From Mesorhizobium sp. CA14 (GTDB taxonomy: Bacteria > Pseudomonadota > Alphaproteobacteria > Rhizobiales > Rhizobiaceae), in contig NZ_JAIUHR010000006.1 in NCBI RefSeq assembly GCF_020165195.1, positions 124,001 through 188,000 of the forward strand: a stretch of 64,000 nucleotides of DNA, written 5' to 3'. The notes beneath the pieces were generated by a model. That model did not search any database. It was not told the DNA's origin and saw nothing but the letters and a program-made list of their open reading frames with translations. Positions 18,297 through 28,425 of this stretch are shown here, piece after piece (position 1 is the stretch's first letter; the number at the start of each line of letters is the position of its first letter). Both the position numbers and the translations under genes were made by a program.

Positions 18297-19255
18297 GCTT
18301 TTGCCTCTCTCCGCTCGTTGCCGCTGAGCGCACGGACATAGAAGTAGCCAAGCGTCATCAGGATGAGGAACAGGAGCACGGAGTAGGCCGCCGCCACCCC
18401 CCAGCGCTGCCGGCCGAAGGCGAGCTCATAAATGTGCGTGATCCAGATATGCGATGCGTTCGACGGCCCGCCGCCGGTCATGATCCAGGGGATGATGAAG
18501 GAATTGAAGTTGGCCACCGCCAGAAGCAGGATCGTCACCGTCGAGACGTTTCTCAGATGCGGGAAGGTGACGTGCCAGAAGCGCTGCCACGCATTGGCGC
18601 CGTCGACTTTCGCGGCGCGCAGCAGCTGCTCGGGCACCGTCTGCAGGCCGGCCATCATCATGATCATGGCGAATGGAAACTCGCGCCAGATATTGACGAC
18701 GATGAGGGAGGGCAGCACCGTGCTGACGCTGTCGATGAAATTGGGCGGCCGGCTGGCCAATCCGAGTTCGACCAGCACCGCGCCGATGATCCCGAAATCG
18801 GAATGATAGATCCACTTCCAGATATAGGAGGCGGCGACCGCGCTGATGACCCAGGGAATGATCAGGATGGCGCGCAGGACGCCGCGGCCGATGAAGTCGC
18901 GGTGCAGCGCCAGCGCGGTGGCGAATCCCAGGACAAAGGAGACGAAGGTGGAGGCAAATGTCCAGATCAAGGTGTTCAAGGTGACCTGCCAGAACACCTC
19001 ACTTGTCAGGATGGCCGTGTAATTGTTGAAACCGACGAAGATCTTGTCGCGGAGCTGCAGGCCAGGCGGCGTGTTGAAGAACGACAGCTCGATCGTGTAG
19101 TAGATCGGATATGCGATGACGACGAGCATAACCGCGATCGCCGGGAGCACATATGCGTAGTCGGCGCGATGCTGCCAGACCTTCCGCGGCAGCCCCGACC
19201 GGCCGGATTGCAATCTTAGGCGAGCCTCGGTCTTGCTGCCGGTCACGATCGTCAC
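18293..19255 (-). CDS. Carbohydrate ABC transporter permease (MalF type)
   Basis: A 320-residue membrane protein with a long N-terminal segment (YVLPAIAVMLVVIAYPIYY), five more hydrophobic helices and the EAA motif LRAAKVDGANAWQRFWHVT. It pairs with the MalG-type permease downstream. The start is GTG at 19255, without a strong ribosome binding site. A palindromic repeat separates it from the binding-protein gene, so it may be expressed at a lower level than the binding protein. Confidence 0.88.
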   Translation of the reverse strand: MTIVTGSKTEARLRLQSGRSGLPRKVWQHRADYAYVLPAIAVMLVVIAYPIYYTIELSFFNTPPGLQLRDKIFVGFNNYTAILTSEVFWQVTLNTLIWTFASTFVSFVLGFATALALHRDFIGRGVLRAILIIPWVISAVAASYIWKWIYHSDFGIIGAVLVELGLASRPPNFIDSVSTVLPSLIVVNIWREFPFAMIMMMAGLQTVPEQLLRAAKVDGANAWQRFWHVTFPHLRNVSTVTILLLAVANFNSFIIPWIMTGGGPSNASHIWITHIYELAFGRQRWGVAAAYSVLLFLILMTLGYFYVRALSGNERREAKA

Positions 19256-19345
19256 TTTGGCGTGCCCTTGTTGTTCGGAACGAACCGGCTGCGTCGTCGG
19301 CGCAGCCGGTGAGATCGCGGGTCAGGCTCCGGCTAGAGCCGGACG

Positions 19346-19449
19346 ATTTCAGGTCGAATCGACCTGAAATCTGAATCCGTCTCTAAATCAAAGAGATAGA
19401 GCATGATGTCGTCCGAAAACCGCTTCATACTTTTCGGCATCATGCTCTA
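19346..19449. repeat. Rhizobial palindromic intergenic repeat (two hairpins)
   Basis: The first hairpin has 12-base arms ATTTCAGGTCGA / TCGACCTGAAAT around one base (19346-19370). The second has 12-base ends TAGAGCATGATG (19397-19408) and CATCATGCTCTA (19438-19449) with inner stems CCGAAAA / TTTTCGG. The GAGCATGATG...CATCATGCTC family is known as an abundant palindromic repeat in Rhizobiales. The repeat end supplies the TAG stop of the binding-protein gene (19447-19449). Confidence 0.85.
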
Positions 19450-20928
19450 GAGTCCGCCGCCCATCAGGTCTTTCACCTTCTTGGCCGCGTCGTCCGCGGC
19501 CTGGTCGACCGTCATCGCTCCGGTAAGGGCATTCTGCAGCATGTCCGGGATGATGATGTTCATGATCTCGGGAGACTGCGGCAGCGCCGGGAACGGGATG
19601 CCGTATGGCAGCATCGAGGTCGTGACATCGAGGAACTTGATGCTGTCCAGACGCTCCTTCATCCATTTGGTCTTGAAGCCATTGAGGTTGCCGGGATTCG
19701 AGCCGGCATAGGCCATCTTCAGCGACCATTCGGGGCTCGTCCACATGCAGATGATGGCCTTTGCCGCCGGCTCGTCCACCTTGCCGCCCTCGACATATTC
19801 GGGCTTCAGGATGTGGATGTTCGAGCCGCCGAAAACGACCGCGCGCTTGCCGTCGGGGCCCGTCGGAATGAGGCCGTAGCGCATATTGTCGATCACCGTC
19901 TGCGCCTTGTCCTTGTCTGTGCCCGTCGCCTTTTTCTGCAGGTCGAGCATGACGTTGTAGTCGGACGGATGCGAGATCATCATGCCGAGCTGGCCGGCGA
20001 GGAACAGGGGCTGGTTATCGGCCTGCTGGTTGGTGAGCGCCGAAACCGGAACCGACTTGTCGCGGACATACATATCATAGGAGGCTTGCAACGCGGCCTT
20101 GCTCTGCGGGCTGTTGAGCTCGATTTCCTTATAGGTCGGGTTCGCTGTGGCTTCGTCGAAGACGCCGCCGCCATAGGCCCATAGCTGCGGCATGAAACGG
20201 TACGGCGTATTGCCGGCATTCTTGCGCGCCACCAGGCCGTAACCGGCAATGCCGAGCTTGTCGTGGATCTGCTTGGAATATTTGACGACGTCGTCCCAGG
20301 TTGCCGGGGGCTTGTCCGGATCGAGGCCGGCGCGCTTGAAGATGTCTGCGTTCCAGATGAACGCCATCGTCTCGTTATTGGTTGGAATGCCGTAGGTTAC
20401 GCCGTCCCAGGTAACGGCCTTCATGGCGCCGGGCCAGAAATCCTCGGTCGAATACCCCACATCCTCGGGCTTGAGCGGCTGCAGATAGCCCTTCGAGGCG
20501 AACTCCGTGCCGCCGAGGATTTGCAGGCGCACAGCCATCGGCGCCGCATTGCCGAGCAGCGCGGTGCGGAACTTGTCGAGGAGGTCGTTATAGGTGAGGG
20601 CCTGCTCCTCGAGCTGGATGTTCGGGTAGGTTTTGCGGAAAGTTGCGAAGAAATCCTTGTAATACTGGCGCAAAAGGTCCGGGTCGCCCTCGAACACGCC
20701 CTGGTACCAGAAAGTCAGTCGCCCCTTGTAGTCGAGCGGCGTGACCTTGGCGCAATCGCGGGCCGTGTCGAAATCCTGCGTACCCGCAATGGAGCGCACA
20801 TATTCCGGCGACCATTTGCTCAGATCTACCGGCGGCGCACCCAGCGCCGGTGCCGACATCAACGATGCCATTAAAGCAGTGGAGACAGCGCCGCGCAGCA
20901 CGGCACCGCCGAGTGTGATCCTCCTCAT
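19447..20928 (-). CDS. Extracellular solute-binding protein of carbohydrate ABC importer (family 1)
   Basis: A 493-residue periplasmic binding protein. ATG 20928 follows GGAGGAGA; codons further upstream lack a ribosome binding site. A signal peptide (to about residue 31, ending APALGA) is followed by a MalE-like fold with typical segments such as GIPTNNETMAFIWNADIF and WTSPEWSLKMAYAG. It should capture a sugar or sugar acid for the adjacent permeases. At 493 residues it is longer than common 410-440-residue members, with an N-terminal extension (WSPEYVRSIAGTQDFD). It is divergent from the GntR regulator. Confidence 0.88.
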   Translation of the reverse strand: MRRITLGGAVLRGAVSTALMASLMSAPALGAPPVDLSKWSPEYVRSIAGTQDFDTARDCAKVTPLDYKGRLTFWYQGVFEGDPDLLRQYYKDFFATFRKTYPNIQLEEQALTYNDLLDKFRTALLGNAAPMAVRLQILGGTEFASKGYLQPLKPEDVGYSTEDFWPGAMKAVTWDGVTYGIPTNNETMAFIWNADIFKRAGLDPDKPPATWDDVVKYSKQIHDKLGIAGYGLVARKNAGNTPYRFMPQLWAYGGGVFDEATANPTYKEIELNSPQSKAALQASYDMYVRDKSVPVSALTNQQADNQPLFLAGQLGMMISHPSDYNVMLDLQKKATGTDKDKAQTVIDNMRYGLIPTGPDGKRAVVFGGSNIHILKPEYVEGGKVDEPAAKAIICMWTSPEWSLKMAYAGSNPGNLNGFKTKWMKERLDSIKFLDVTTSMLPYGIPFPALPQSPEIMNIIIPDMLQNALTGAMTVDQAADDAAKKVKDLMGGGL

Positions 20929-21143
20929 AGGTCTCCTCCAGGTTTCTCCCATGCCGCTCTGCGTCGAGGCAAGCGGTCCTTGCTGGTTCGACCGCGGGGA
21001 TATCTCTCCGCCCTAATGTATCCCTTCGATCATTTTATACGTTTTCAGATCGCTGATTTCCTGTCAACGCGCCAAATCGTACATTGTTTGGAGAAACTTT
21101 GCGTGATAATCGGACAGGGTGTGTACAAATCGGGGAGCCGGCC

Positions 21144-21854
21144 TTGGCCGAAACGAGCGACTTCAAAGCCAAGCCACCTGTGGGCATTGATCCGATCGGG
21201 GCCTCCAGCGAGGGTGCCTCGGTTTACGAATTGATCAGGGAAGACATCATCGAGGGGCGGCTAGCCGCCAATGAACGGCTCGTGGTCACCGATCTTGCGC
21301 GACGCCACGGCACCTCGACCAATCCCGTGCGCGAGGCCCTGCAGCTGCTGCGCGGCGAGGGCTTCGTCATCTTCACGCCCAACCGCGGGGCGCGCGTCCG
21401 GCCCATAGACCAGGAATTTGTCCGCGATATCTATGAGATCGGCGTTCTGATCGAGCCGGCCCTGACGCGATGGTTTGTGAATATGGCCACCGTGGAGGAC
21501 ATTGCCGAGCTCGAGCGCATCCAAGGCCTGATCGAAGAGAACAACTTTACCGACACGTTCAGGCATAGCGAGCTGGATACTGCCTTCCACACCGTGATGT
21601 ACCAGCGGCACTACAATCGCCATGCCGCCGAGCTCTGGTGGAAGCATCGCGAAGTGCTGCGAGCCGTGAGCCGGCGTTTCAATTTCACCCTCGCGCGACG
21701 CGCTGCGATCATGCGCGAGCATCGCGAGCTCATCGCGCATGTGAAAGCGGGAAATGCCGACGAAGCGGCCGAACTGGTTGCCCGCCACGTCGAGGGCTCC
21801 GGCCGGCACATCCTCGAACACATGCGTGCCCGCAGCGCTGCACGGGCCGGATAG
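21144..21854 (+). CDS. GntR-family regulator, FCD subfamily
   Basis: About 236 residues if started at TTG 21144, which has GGGGAG 7 bases upstream; a TTG at 21084 would add 20 residues. A winged helix (ARRHGTSTNPVREALQLLR) is followed by a helical FCD domain with metal-type residues (ELDTAFHTVMY and REHRELIAHV). Placed between the divergent ABC operon and the enolase-family operon, it probably controls the whole sugar-acid island. The 215-base divergent region shows no clear perfect palindrome. Confidence 0.85.
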   Translation: MAETSDFKAKPPVGIDPIGASSEGASVYELIREDIIEGRLAANERLVVTDLARRHGTSTNPVREALQLLRGEGFVIFTPNRGARVRPIDQEFVRDIYEIGVLIEPALTRWFVNMATVEDIAELERIQGLIEENNFTDTFRHSELDTAFHTVMYQRHYNRHAAELWWKHREVLRAVSRRFNFTLARRAAIMREHRELIAHVKAGNADEAAELVARHVEGSGRHILEHMRARSAARAG

Positions 21855-21906
21855 AACTCCGGTCCGCAACATCGTCAACCTGGCCATTCAGACAAGGATA
21901 GTTGAG

Positions 21907-23082
21907 ATGAAAATCACGAGCGTCCGGCCGTGGCTGATCAAGTCCGATGCTTCTTACTGGGGAGAGTTCCTGTTCGTTGAGGTGACGACGGATGAGGGGG
22001 TGAGTGGTTGGGGGGAGATCACCACGACGACAAAGCTCGCCAACCGCGCGCTCTGTGCGATCCTGCGGCAGATCGGCGCCGCCGTGGCAGGCGAGGATCC
22101 GGCGCGTATCGAGTATCTCTGGCACAAGATTTTCCGCAGCTTCACCTATATGGGCAGCCGCGGCGCCGCCGTGGAATGCGTGAGCGCCATCGACATAGCG
22201 CTCTGGGATATCCGCGGCAAAGTACTCGGCAAGCCGATCTACGAGCTGCTGGGCGGGCCGGTGCGCGAAGAAATCGCGCTCTACACCCATCCCAACCAGG
22301 CCAAATTCACCAGCAAGGAGGCCGTCGTCCGCGAAATTCGGGATATCGTCGAATCCGGACACACCGGGCTCAAGTTCGATCCTTTCCCCCATCAGGGCCG
22401 CAGCATCGACGGGGTGCCCCGCGAAAGGCGAGACGGCTATCTCGACGGCGGCATGAGCCGCAAGGACGAACGCGAAGCGGCCGAGCTCACCGCTCTCATC
22501 CGCGAGACGGCGGGGCCTGATGTCGACATCCTCATCGATGCGCATGGGCGCTTCGATGTTCCGACTGCCATCCGGCTTTGCCGGAGCCTCGAAGAAGCCG
22601 GCCAGATCGACTGGTTCGAGGAGCCTTGCCCGCCCGAGAGCCTCAACGCCCTCAAACAGGTGCGTGAGAAGGTCAGCGCCGCCATCTCGTGGGGCGAGCG
22701 CGGCCACACGAAATGGGATTTCGTGCCGGTGCTGGAGAACAAGCTCGCCGACTACATCATGCCCGACGTCACCTGGACCGGAGGCATTACCGAGCTGAAG
22801 AAGATTTCCGCCCTCTGTGAGGCCTACTACGTGCCCGTCTCGCCGCACGACGCCGCCGGACCGATCAACGTGGTCGCGGGAGCGCAAGTGATGATGACCG
22901 TTCCCAATTTCTACAAGCTCGAAACGTCGGAGTGGAACCTCTCCAAATACGATCATCTCATCGACAAACCGCTCGACGTTTCGAACGGCAACCTCAAACC
23001 GACGTCCAAACCCGGTCTCGGTGTCGAGATGAACCGCGACTACTTGCAAGCCATGAGATCGAGCTGGGCTAGCACTGCTTAA
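21907..23082 (+). CDS. Mandelate racemase/enolase-superfamily protein (acid-sugar dehydratase-like)
   Basis: A 391-residue enolase-superfamily enzyme. Capping domain first, then barrel motifs: LKFDPFP (second-strand Lys), LIDAHGRFD (metal Asp plus His), WFEEPCPP and WGERG (metal Glu residues), and the catalytic His in [11 protein letters not shown]. This pattern fits dehydration of an aldonic or uronic acid. The ATG at 21907 is after AGGATA. It is first in a co-directional run of enolase-family genes, 52 bases after the GntR gene. Confidence 0.83.
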   Translation: MKITSVRPWLIKSDASYWGEFLFVEVTTDEGVSGWGEITTTTKLANRALCAILRQIGAAVAGEDPARIEYLWHKIFRSFTYMGSRGAAVECVSAIDIALWDIRGKVLGKPIYELLGGPVREEIALYTHPNQAKFTSKEAVVREIRDIVESGHTGLKFDPFPHQGRSIDGVPRERRDGYLDGGMSRKDEREAAELTALIRETAGPDVDILIDAHGRFDVPTAIRLCRSLEEAGQIDWFEEPCPPESLNALKQVREKVSAAISWGERGHTKWDFVPVLENKLADYIMPDVTWTGGITELKKISALCEAYYVPVSPHDAAGPINVVAGAQVMMTVPNFYKLETSEWNLSKYDHLIDKPLDVSNGNLKPTSKPGLGVEMNRDYLQAMRSSWASTA

Positions 23083-23135
23083 AGCAGGCCCGGCGGGCGG
23101 GCGGCAGGTCACTCCGAGCAGAACGAGGACAAATC

Positions 23136-24494
23136 ATGCCAAAGACGGATGGAGCCGACGAGGCTCTCAATCGGATCAACACGAATTCCAGACCGTCCGA
23201 CCTGCGCATTACCGACATGCGGGTGGCCGAAATCGTCGGCGCGCCGTTCACCTCGGCGCTGCTCAAGATCTATACCAACCAGGGCATCGTCGGGCTTGGC
23301 GAGGTGCGCGACGGCGCCAGCGCCACTTATGCCCTGATGTTGAAGAGCCGGCTGCTCGGCGAAAATCCCTGCGATGTCGACCGCCTGTTCCGACGCATCA
23401 AACAGTTCGGCGGTCATGGGCGGCAGGGCGGCGGCGTGTCGGCGGTCGAGATCGCGCTCTGGGACCTTGCCGGCAAGGCCTATGGCGTGCCGATCTACCA
23501 GATGCTGGGCGGCAGGTTTCGCGACCACGTGCGCGTCTATTGCGATACCGACGCGGAGAAGCCGAGCGGCACCGAAACCGGCAAGCGCCTCAAGGCGCGC
23601 ATGGAGCGCGGCTTCACTTTCCTCAAGATGGATCTCGGCTTGATGCAGATCGCCCATATTCCGGGCGCCGTGGTCGCGCCCGCCGGCGCGTTCGAAGGAT
23701 TTCACGCCAATCCGCGCGGCCGTGGCGGCACGCTCGAGGAGCGCAAGGCCCGCAATCTCGCTTACGATGCGCAGAACGTGCAGCACCCGTTCACCGGCCT
23801 GCACTTCACCGAAAAGGGGATAGACCTGCTCGAGCAGTATATCCATGAGGTTCGCGAGGTCATCGGCTACGAGATTCCTTTAGCCATCGACCATGTCGGC
23901 CACATCTCGCTGCAGGACGGCATACGCCTGTCGCGCCGCATCGAGAAATACGTCCCGGCCTGGCTCGAGGACGTCATTCCCTGGCAGTACACCGAGCAAT
24001 ACCGGCAGCTGCAGCAAGCGACCTCGGTGCCGATCTGCACCGGCGAGGACATCTACCTCAAGGAGGATTTCGAACCCCTACTCAGAAGCGGCGGCCTTTC
24101 CGTCGTCCACCCGGACCTGCTCACCAGCGGCGGCATTCTCGAGACCAAGAAGATCGGCGACATGGCGCAGGACCACGGCGTCGCCATGGCGATCCACATG
24201 GCCGAAAGCCCGATCGCGGCGATGGCCGCGGCCCATGTGGCGACCGCGACCGAAAACTTCATGGCGCTCGAATACCATTCCGCCGATGTCGACTGGTGGG
24301 ACGATATCGTCACCGGCCTGCCCAAGCCGCTCGTCAAGGATGGATTCATCACCGTTCCGGACAGGCCGGGGCTGGGGATCGACGACGTCGTCGACGACGT
24401 AATCGCGCGGCATCTGCAGCCCGGTGTCACGGGGATATGGCAATCCACCGAGCATTGGGACAATGAATATAGCTGGGACCGGACCTGGAGTTAG
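23136..24494 (+). CDS. Mandelate racemase/enolase-superfamily protein, long form
   Basis: A 452-residue enolase-superfamily protein, longer than its neighbours because of an N-terminal extension (about 22 residues), an insertion around residues 180-215 and a C-terminal tail after [10 protein letters not shown]. Metal-ligand regions are AIDHVGH, WLEDVIP and CTGEDIY; the acid-base region reads [10 protein letters not shown] with His in place of the more common PH motif. It is probably a dehydratase of a different specificity. Start ATG at 23136 follows GAGGA. Confidence 0.78.
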   Translation: MPKTDGADEALNRINTNSRPSDLRITDMRVAEIVGAPFTSALLKIYTNQGIVGLGEVRDGASATYALMLKSRLLGENPCDVDRLFRRIKQFGGHGRQGGGVSAVEIALWDLAGKAYGVPIYQMLGGRFRDHVRVYCDTDAEKPSGTETGKRLKARMERGFTFLKMDLGLMQIAHIPGAVVAPAGAFEGFHANPRGRGGTLEERKARNLAYDAQNVQHPFTGLHFTEKGIDLLEQYIHEVREVIGYEIPLAIDHVGHISLQDGIRLSRRIEKYVPAWLEDVIPWQYTEQYRQLQQATSVPICTGEDIYLKEDFEPLLRSGGLSVVHPDLLTSGGILETKKIGDMAQDHGVAMAIHMAESPIAAMAAAHVATATENFMALEYHSADVDWWDDIVTGLPKPLVKDGFITVPDRPGLGIDDVVDDVIARHLQPGVTGIWQSTEHWDNEYSWDRTWS

Positions 24495-24595
24495 CCCAGA
24501 CCCCCCGCCGTCATCTCCAGATTCACAGGGCCAACGCCAGACTATTCGTGTCGACCTCTTCCAAGTGAGAGGTGAAGAAAGAAACGGACGAGACC

Positions 24596-24922
24596 ATGAT
24601 CTACGAACTGCGTATCTATGATTGCCTGCCGGGCAGGCTGCCGGCTTTGCTCAAACGCTTTTCCGATCAAACGCTGGCCATCTGGGAGAGGCATGGCATC
24701 CGCCAGGCCGGGTTCTTCACCACGACGATCGGCGAAAACAGCAATCGCCTCACCTATTTCCTCGCCTGGCAATCGCTGGCCGAGCGCGAGATGAAATGGA
24801 CAGCTTTCGTCACCGATCCGGCATGGCACAGGGCCCGCGACGAGTCTGAGCGCGACGGGCAGATCATTGCCAATATCAGCAGCCAGATGCTCACGCCGAC
24901 AGCTTTCTCCTCTGTGAAATAG
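24596..24922 (+). CDS. NIPSNAP family protein
   Basis: A 108-residue ferredoxin-like-fold protein starting MIYELRIYDCLPG, the hallmark of NIPSNAP proteins, with FFTTTIGENSNRLTYFLAW in the centre. Bacterial members are common beside catabolic genes but have no settled function. A GTG at 24572 is an alternative start. The gene lies 9 bases before the next enolase-family gene, so it belongs to the same operon. Confidence 0.8.
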   Translation: MIYELRIYDCLPGRLPALLKRFSDQTLAIWERHGIRQAGFFTTTIGENSNRLTYFLAWQSLAEREMKWTAFVTDPAWHRARDESERDGQIIANISSQMLTPTAFSSVK

Positions 24923-24931
24923 GACTGCGCC

Positions 24932-26131
24932 ATGAAGATCACCGACCTGCGCTGCGCCGTCATCGGCAAGCACCCGATCGTGCGCATCGTGACCGACGAA
25001 GGTCTTTACGGCCTTGGCGAGGTCGAGTTCACCAAGACCTACCTCAAGCCCTTTGTGCTGCATTTCCGCGAGGCGCTGATCGGCGAAGATCCGACCGACC
25101 TCGAGCGGGTGATGCTGAAGATCCGCCAGCGCGGCTCCTTCAAGCCCTATGGCGCGGCGGTCAGCGCCATCGAGCATGCACTGTGGGACATTGCCGGCAA
25201 GGCCGCGGGCGTTCCGGTCTACAAGCTGCTCGGCGGCAAGGTGCGCGACAAGGTGCGCGTCTACAACGGCTCGATCCGGCGCAAACGCACGGGCGACCGG
25301 CCTGAGGATTACGCTGCCGACGTCAAATGGATGATGGAGCAGCCGCAGAACTTCTTCATGGTCAAGCAGGGTATCTCGTTCCACTCCAATATGAAGGACA
25401 GCGTCGAGGGCTTTCATTACGGCGTGACGCAGAAGAAGGCCGGCTATCACGGCGCGATGGACCAGGGCGTGATTAGCGAGCGCGGCTTCAACCATATGCT
25501 CGACTGCGTGATCGCGATGAAGGAAGTGCTGGGCGACAAGGTCAGCCTGGCGCTCGATTGCGGTCCGGGCTGGATGCTGCCCGACGCGATCAGGTTCGCC
25601 CGCGCGGTCGAGAAGTACAATTTGATGTGGCTGGAGGACATGCTCACCGGCGACTATGTGCCGTGGGTCAATCCGCAGGCCTATCGGGAACTGACCACCT
25701 CCACCTCGACGCCGATCCATACCGGCGAGCAGATCTACCTGCGGCATAATTTCAAGGAACTGATCGAAACCCAGGCGGTGCGCGTCATCGGCCCAGATCC
25801 GGCCGATATCGGCGGCATCGCCGAGCTCAAGTGGGTGGCCGAGCACGCTTACATGCACTCGATCCTGATGGCGCCGCACGGCACGGCAAACGGCCTGCTC
25901 GGCCTCGGCGCGCTGATCAATGTCTGCGCCACCTTACCCGCCAACTACATCGCCTTCGAATATCCGAGCGCCTCCGATCCCTGGTGGGAAAACATCGTCA
26001 TCGGCCTGCCGCGGCAGATCGTGGAGGACAGCATGGTGGACCTGCTGGAGGCACCGGGACTGGGGCTCGATATCGATGCCGAAGCGGCCAGGAAGTATCT
26101 CAAGGAAGAGGATGCGGGCTTCTTCGACTGA
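24932..26131 (+). CDS. Mandelate racemase/enolase-superfamily protein
   Basis: A 399-residue enolase-superfamily protein. The metal-binding positions are LALDCGPGW, LMWLEDML and HTGEQIY, with the catalytic His in LMAPHGTANG. The third-strand motif has DCG rather than the DxH of the two galactonate-dehydratase-like paralogs, which implies different acid-base chemistry. It is the fourth enolase-family gene in 11 kb. The proteins differ too much to be recent tandem copies. Confidence 0.8.
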   Translation: MKITDLRCAVIGKHPIVRIVTDEGLYGLGEVEFTKTYLKPFVLHFREALIGEDPTDLERVMLKIRQRGSFKPYGAAVSAIEHALWDIAGKAAGVPVYKLLGGKVRDKVRVYNGSIRRKRTGDRPEDYAADVKWMMEQPQNFFMVKQGISFHSNMKDSVEGFHYGVTQKKAGYHGAMDQGVISERGFNHMLDCVIAMKEVLGDKVSLALDCGPGWMLPDAIRFARAVEKYNLMWLEDMLTGDYVPWVNPQAYRELTTSTSTPIHTGEQIYLRHNFKELIETQAVRVIGPDPADIGGIAELKWVAEHAYMHSILMAPHGTANGLLGLGALINVCATLPANYIAFEYPSASDPWWENIVIGLPRQIVEDSMVDLLEAPGLGLDIDAEAARKYLKEEDAGFFD

Positions 26132-26168
26132 CCTTCGCCGTTGCCACTTTTGAGCGACAGGCATTAAG

Positions 26169-26276
26169 CTGGCCCACCAATCGCGTCTTCTCATCGACGG
26201 GGCTGAACACCGGCGGCAGGAAGTGATGCTGCTGCCCAAACATGTCCATCACGTCGCCGACCACCGCGACGAAGCG
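26169..26276 (-). pseudogene. Remnant of an RraA-family gene (N-terminal fragment)
   Basis: The minus strand reads RFVAVVGDVMDMFGQQHHFL, then PPVFSPVDEKTRLVGQ, which matches the typical start of RraA/HMG-aldolase-like proteins (V-x-D-V/A-M-D-x-x-G, L-P-P, L-V-G). The similarity stops after LVGQ, there is no start codon, and an in-frame TGA stands just upstream. It appears to be a broken relic between an enolase-family gene and the SDR gene. Confidence 0.45.
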
Positions 26277-26285
26277 TTCTCATGG

Positions 26286-27071
26286 TCACTTCACGCCGAT
26301 GCCGGCGGTCAGGCCGCCGTCTATCTTGTAGTCCGCGCCGGTGCAGAAGCCGGCCTTCGACGAGCAGAGAAAGGCGATCAGTTCCGCCACTTCCTCGGGT
26401 TCACCGATACGGCCTAGCGGATGCGCCGCGCCGAAGCGCCTGTAGGCCTCCTCGACATCGGCATCGCTGCCATTGTCGCCGCGCGCGGCCTTCTCGAGGA
26501 TCGGCGTGCGGATCGAGCCGGGGCTGACCGAATTGACCCGGATGCCCGCGGCCGCGTAGTCGAGCGCCAGCGAACGCGTCAGCGTATGGATGGCGCCCTT
26601 GGTGGTGGCATAGGCTGCGACGTTCTGCTGGCAGGCGAAACCCTGCACCGACGCGACATTGACGATGGCGCCGCCACCGCGCTTGATCATTTGCGGAATG
26701 CCGAAATGGGCGGTCAGATAGATCGAGCCGACATTGACCGTCATCGCCTTGTTCCAGGTCTCCCAGTCCGTCGTCGTCGCAGTTCCATAGGGATGGACCG
26801 CCGCCGAATTGACGATCACGTCGAGGCCGCCGAAACGCTCGACGCCGGCCGCGATGGCGTGACGAACCTGGTCAGCCACGGAGACGTCGGTGTCCACGAC
26901 CAGCGCGCCGGCCCCGGAGCTTTCCAACTCCGCTCTCATCGCCGCATTGGCCGAACGGTCGATGCCGCAGGCGACGATCGCAGCGCCCCCGGCGGCAAGG
27001 CGCCTGGCGGTTGCGAGACCAATCCCGGTCGTTCCGGTCACCAGCGCGACCTTGCCGTCAAAATCCTTCAT
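26286..27071 (-). CDS. Short-chain dehydrogenase/reductase
   Basis: A 261-residue classical SDR. It has the NAD(P) motif VTGTTGIGLATARRLA (TGxxxGIG type), VNSAA, and the catalytic Ser (NVASVQG) with YATTK. ATG 27071 has AAGGAG 9 bases upstream. It probably oxidises or reduces a sugar-acid intermediate. It is oriented against its neighbours and divergent from uxuA, with which it shares a 169-base promoter region. Confidence 0.85.
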   Translation of the reverse strand: MKDFDGKVALVTGTTGIGLATARRLAAGGAAIVACGIDRSANAAMRAELESSGAGALVVDTDVSVADQVRHAIAAGVERFGGLDVIVNSAAVHPYGTATTTDWETWNKAMTVNVGSIYLTAHFGIPQMIKRGGGAIVNVASVQGFACQQNVAAYATTKGAIHTLTRSLALDYAAAGIRVNSVSPGSIRTPILEKAARGDNGSDADVEEAYRRFGAAHPLGRIGEPEEVAELIAFLCSSKAGFCTGADYKIDGGLTAGIGVK

Positions 27072-27240
27072 TGCTGAAACTCCTTTGGTCACGTCTCGGA
27101 AGCCGGTTCTTCCGGCAGGAAACGCAGGGCGAAATCGAGGTGGCGGCTCATCAGATAGGCGTAAGCCAACCTGTCGCGCGCGTATTTGACTCTCATTGCG
27201 GTCCAACAATAAGTTGCCCACCTCGCGGAGGAAAGCGGCA

Positions 27241-28425
27241 ATGGAACAGTGCTGGCGCTGGTATGGCCCGGACGATCCGGTGACACTCGATCATGTCAAG
27301 CAGGCGGGCGCGACAGGCGTTGTCACGGCCCTGCACGACATCTATGACGGGCGGGTCTGGCCGCTGGAAAACATCCTCGAGCGCAAGCGCATTATCGAGG
27401 CGGCGGGGCTGACCTGGTCGGTGGTCGAGAGCATTCCCGTCCACAACTCGATCAAGATCGGTTCGCCGGAGCGGCTCCGCTATGTCGGTTTCTACAAGGA
27501 TACCATCCGCGCCTTGGCGAAGGCTGGCATCGCGACGATCTGCTACAATTTCATGCCAGTGGTCGACTGGACGCGGACGGATCTGGCCTACCGCCTGCCG
27601 ACGACGGGTTATGCGCTGCGCTTCGATGCGATCGATTTCGCTGCTTACGATCTGTTCGTGCTGAAGCGCCGGAATGCCGAGGCCGGCTACACGCCTGCCC
27701 GCATCGCCGAGGCGGAAGCGCGGCTGAAGGAGCTCGGCGACGAGAAGATCGACAGGATCGAGCGCAATCTCATCGCCGGCCTGCCCGCCACCGAGCGCGC
27801 CTATAACCGCGACAGCTTTCGCGAGGCCCTGGCTGACTATGATGCAATCGGACCGAAGGAATTGCGCGACAATCTCGCCTGGTTCCTGCGCGAGATCATT
27901 CCGGTGGCCGAACAGGCAGGGGTGCGCATGTGCATCCATCCCGACGATCCGCCATTCTCGCTCTACGGCCTGCCGCGCATCGTCTCGACCGCCGAGGATG
28001 CGCGCTTCATCCTTGATGCCGTCGACAGCCCCGCCAACGGGTTGACGTTCTGCACCGGCTCCTACGGCACGCGCGCCGACAACGACATTGTCGCCATGGT
28101 CAAGGAGTTCGCCGAGCGCATCCATTTCGTCCATCTGCGCAACGTCACCATCGAGGATGACGGCTCCTTTTATGAAGCCGAGCATCTCGAAGGTGGCACC
28201 GACATGGCGCATGTCATCCTCGCGCTGATGCAGGAAGAAGCGCGCCGCCGCAAGGAAGGCCGCGCCGACTGGCGCATTCCGATGCGGCCGGACCATGGGC
28301 ACCTACTAGCCGACGACATCGGCAAGACAAGGATCAATCCGGGCTATTCGCTGATCGGCCGGCTCAAGGGCCTCGCCGAACTGCGCGGCATCATGCGCGC
28401 CGTCGAGCGGTTCGGGCTGGCTTGA
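27241..28425 (+). CDS. uxuA: Mannonate dehydratase
   Basis: A 394-residue UxuA-family protein, the normal length. It converts D-mannonate to 2-keto-3-deoxygluconate in glucuronate breakdown. The N-terminus [16 protein letters not shown] and the later [16 protein letters not shown] and [14 protein letters not shown] are typical metal-site regions (His, Cys, Asp). GGAGG stands 9 bases before the ATG. No uxaC or uxuB partner was found in this window, although the divergent SDR might serve as a fructuronate reductase-like enzyme. Confidence 0.93.
   Translation: MEQCWRWYGPDDPVTLDHVKQAGATGVVTALHDIYDGRVWPLENILERKRIIEAAGLTWSVVESIPVHNSIKIGSPERLRYVGFYKDTIRALAKAGIATICYNFMPVVDWTRTDLAYRLPTTGYALRFDAIDFAAYDLFVLKRRNAEAGYTPARIAEAEARLKELGDEKIDRIERNLIAGLPATERAYNRDSFREALADYDAIGPKELRDNLAWFLREIIPVAEQAGVRMCIHPDDPPFSLYGLPRIVSTAEDARFILDAVDSPANGLTFCTGSYGTRADNDIVAMVKEFAERIHFVHLRNVTIEDDGSFYEAEHLEGGTDMAHVILALMQEEARRRKEGRADWRIPMRPDHGHLLADDIGKTRINPGYSLIGRLKGLAELRGIMRAVERFGLA

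Noticed and set aside
17364-19219. Plus-strand frames of about 320 codons, rich in Arg, Glu and His
   Set aside because: They are antisense to the two ABC permeases; the composition is the typical complement of membrane-protein codons.
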